Shown here: in pieces, positions 6,242 to 6,536 of the stretch
Position numbering within the stretch: the first letter of the stretch is position 1
How the letters are laid out: each line of letters opens with the position of its first letter
DNA from: an uncultured Eubacteriales bacterium
Lineage (GTDB): Bacteria > Bacillota > Clostridia > Christensenellales > Aristaeellaceae
Reading direction: 5' to 3'
Length of the DNA stretch: 6,536 bases
Assembly (NCBI GenBank): GCA_902782795.1
Contig: CACZOT010000210.1
Coordinates: forward strand, 1 to 6,536
Program-made: the position numbers and the translations under genes
The notes under the pieces: model-generated
The model's database searches: none
What the model was told of the DNA's origin: nothing
Seen by the model: the letters and a program-made list of their open reading frames with translations, nothing else

Positions 6242-6271
6242 GCAGAGGGGAGCTCCCCTCTGCACTTCCCC
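6242..6271 (+). repeat. GC hairpin with TGCACTTCCCC trailer
   Basis: Bases 6242-6263 form an uninterrupted palindrome (GCAGAGGGGAG with its complement). The trailer TGCACTTCCCC ends at 6271. It closely resembles the unit at 3614-3647 in the same orientation. The next 90 bases (6272-6361) hold no gene and no further structure that I could see. Confidence 0.6.
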
Positions 6272-6361
6272 GTATCCTTCCGCCGCCTCGCAGTAGACCG
6301 CCTTCTCCCGCGGCCATCCTGCCTCACCCGGCGCCGCATCCCGAAAGAGTGTCGAAGGCTC

Positions 6362-6536
6362 CGGTCTCGCGGGCTCCGGCCTGGGCTTGACGCTATCGCC
6401 CCAAGCGCGGGCGTGGAGCGCGAGAGGGCCGAGCCGTGAGGCGAGGCCCTCTCGCGCCAGGGCGGCCAAGTATCCGCGCGTCCGCAGGACGCGCGGATAC
6501 TTGGCGCACGCTCATACTCAAAGGGGGGAGTGCAGA
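6362..6536 (-). repeat. Long dispersed repeat, copy B (inverted, cut by the window edge)
   Basis: This is the reverse complement of copy A at about 95% identity and continues to the last base, so the full unit may extend further right. Its second stem-loop corresponds to 6418-6457 and its long palindrome to 6465-6505. At the outer edge it reads TGCACTCCCCCC in - strand sense, the same trailer seen before copy A. It lies 154 bases after the + strand gene. Open frames crossing it encode peptides also seen over copy A only because the DNA is repeated. Confidence 0.85.
6465..6505. repeat. Perfect 19-bp palindrome inside repeat copy B
   Basis: Bases 6465-6483 (GCCAAGTATCCGCGCGTCC) pair exactly with 6487-6505 around GCA. 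This is the intact form of the palindrome at 3665-3705. The perfect pairing in copy B and near-perfect pairing in copy A suggest that the stem itself matters. No T tract follows on either strand. Confidence 0.85.

Noticed and set aside
5306..6439. A 377-codon frame overlapping the 4924 gene and copy B, sharing peptides (such as VERERAEP) with a - strand frame over copy A
   Set aside because: The shared peptides follow from the DNA repeat. The products are Arg/Pro-rich, lack a ribosome binding site and overlap a better-supported gene.

Overview
This is a GC-rich bacterial window. AGGAGG-type ribosome binding sites, an XRE-cupin regulator near an AMP-forming acyl-CoA synthetase, and GC-rich hairpins packed between genes suggest a high-GC member of the Clostridia, perhaps Oscillospiraceae or a relative. 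That placement is inference from gene style. No rRNA, tRNA, CRISPR array, transposase or phage gene was seen.

Layout from left to right. The 3' part of serS (seryl-tRNA synthetase, + strand) enters from the left edge and ends at 1161. It is followed by tandem GC hairpins and a likely Rho-independent terminator (1268-1313). A second likely terminator (1338-1359) serves the converging gene at 1442-3541 (- strand). That gene encodes an AMP-forming acyl/acetyl-CoA synthetase with a GNAT acetyltransferase domain fused to its C-terminus. A 648-base non-coding stretch (3542-4189) follows, dense in hairpins and holding one copy of a long dispersed repeat. Next are a small XRE-HTH/cupin regulator (4190-4744, - strand) and, diverging from it, an unrecognised two-domain protein (4924-6207, + strand). 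The right end (6208-6536) holds a perfect 15-bp hairpin, another GC hairpin and a second, inverted copy of the repeat, cut by the window edge.

How the parts may fit. The regulator lies upstream of the synthetase on the same strand, so it may control acyl-CoA formation; this rests on position only. The synthetase-GNAT fusion could make an acyl-CoA and use it, or acylate its own ligase domain. The unrecognised gene shares only the divergent promoter region with the regulator.

The strongest unexplained signal is non-coding. About 174 bases are repeated at roughly 95% identity in inverted orientation (3635-3808 and 6362-6536). Each copy carries a long palindrome with 19-bp arms and a second stem-loop. 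Separately, a family of GC hairpins, several followed by a GGACC or TGCAC trailer, recurs after genes. No new protein system is evident.
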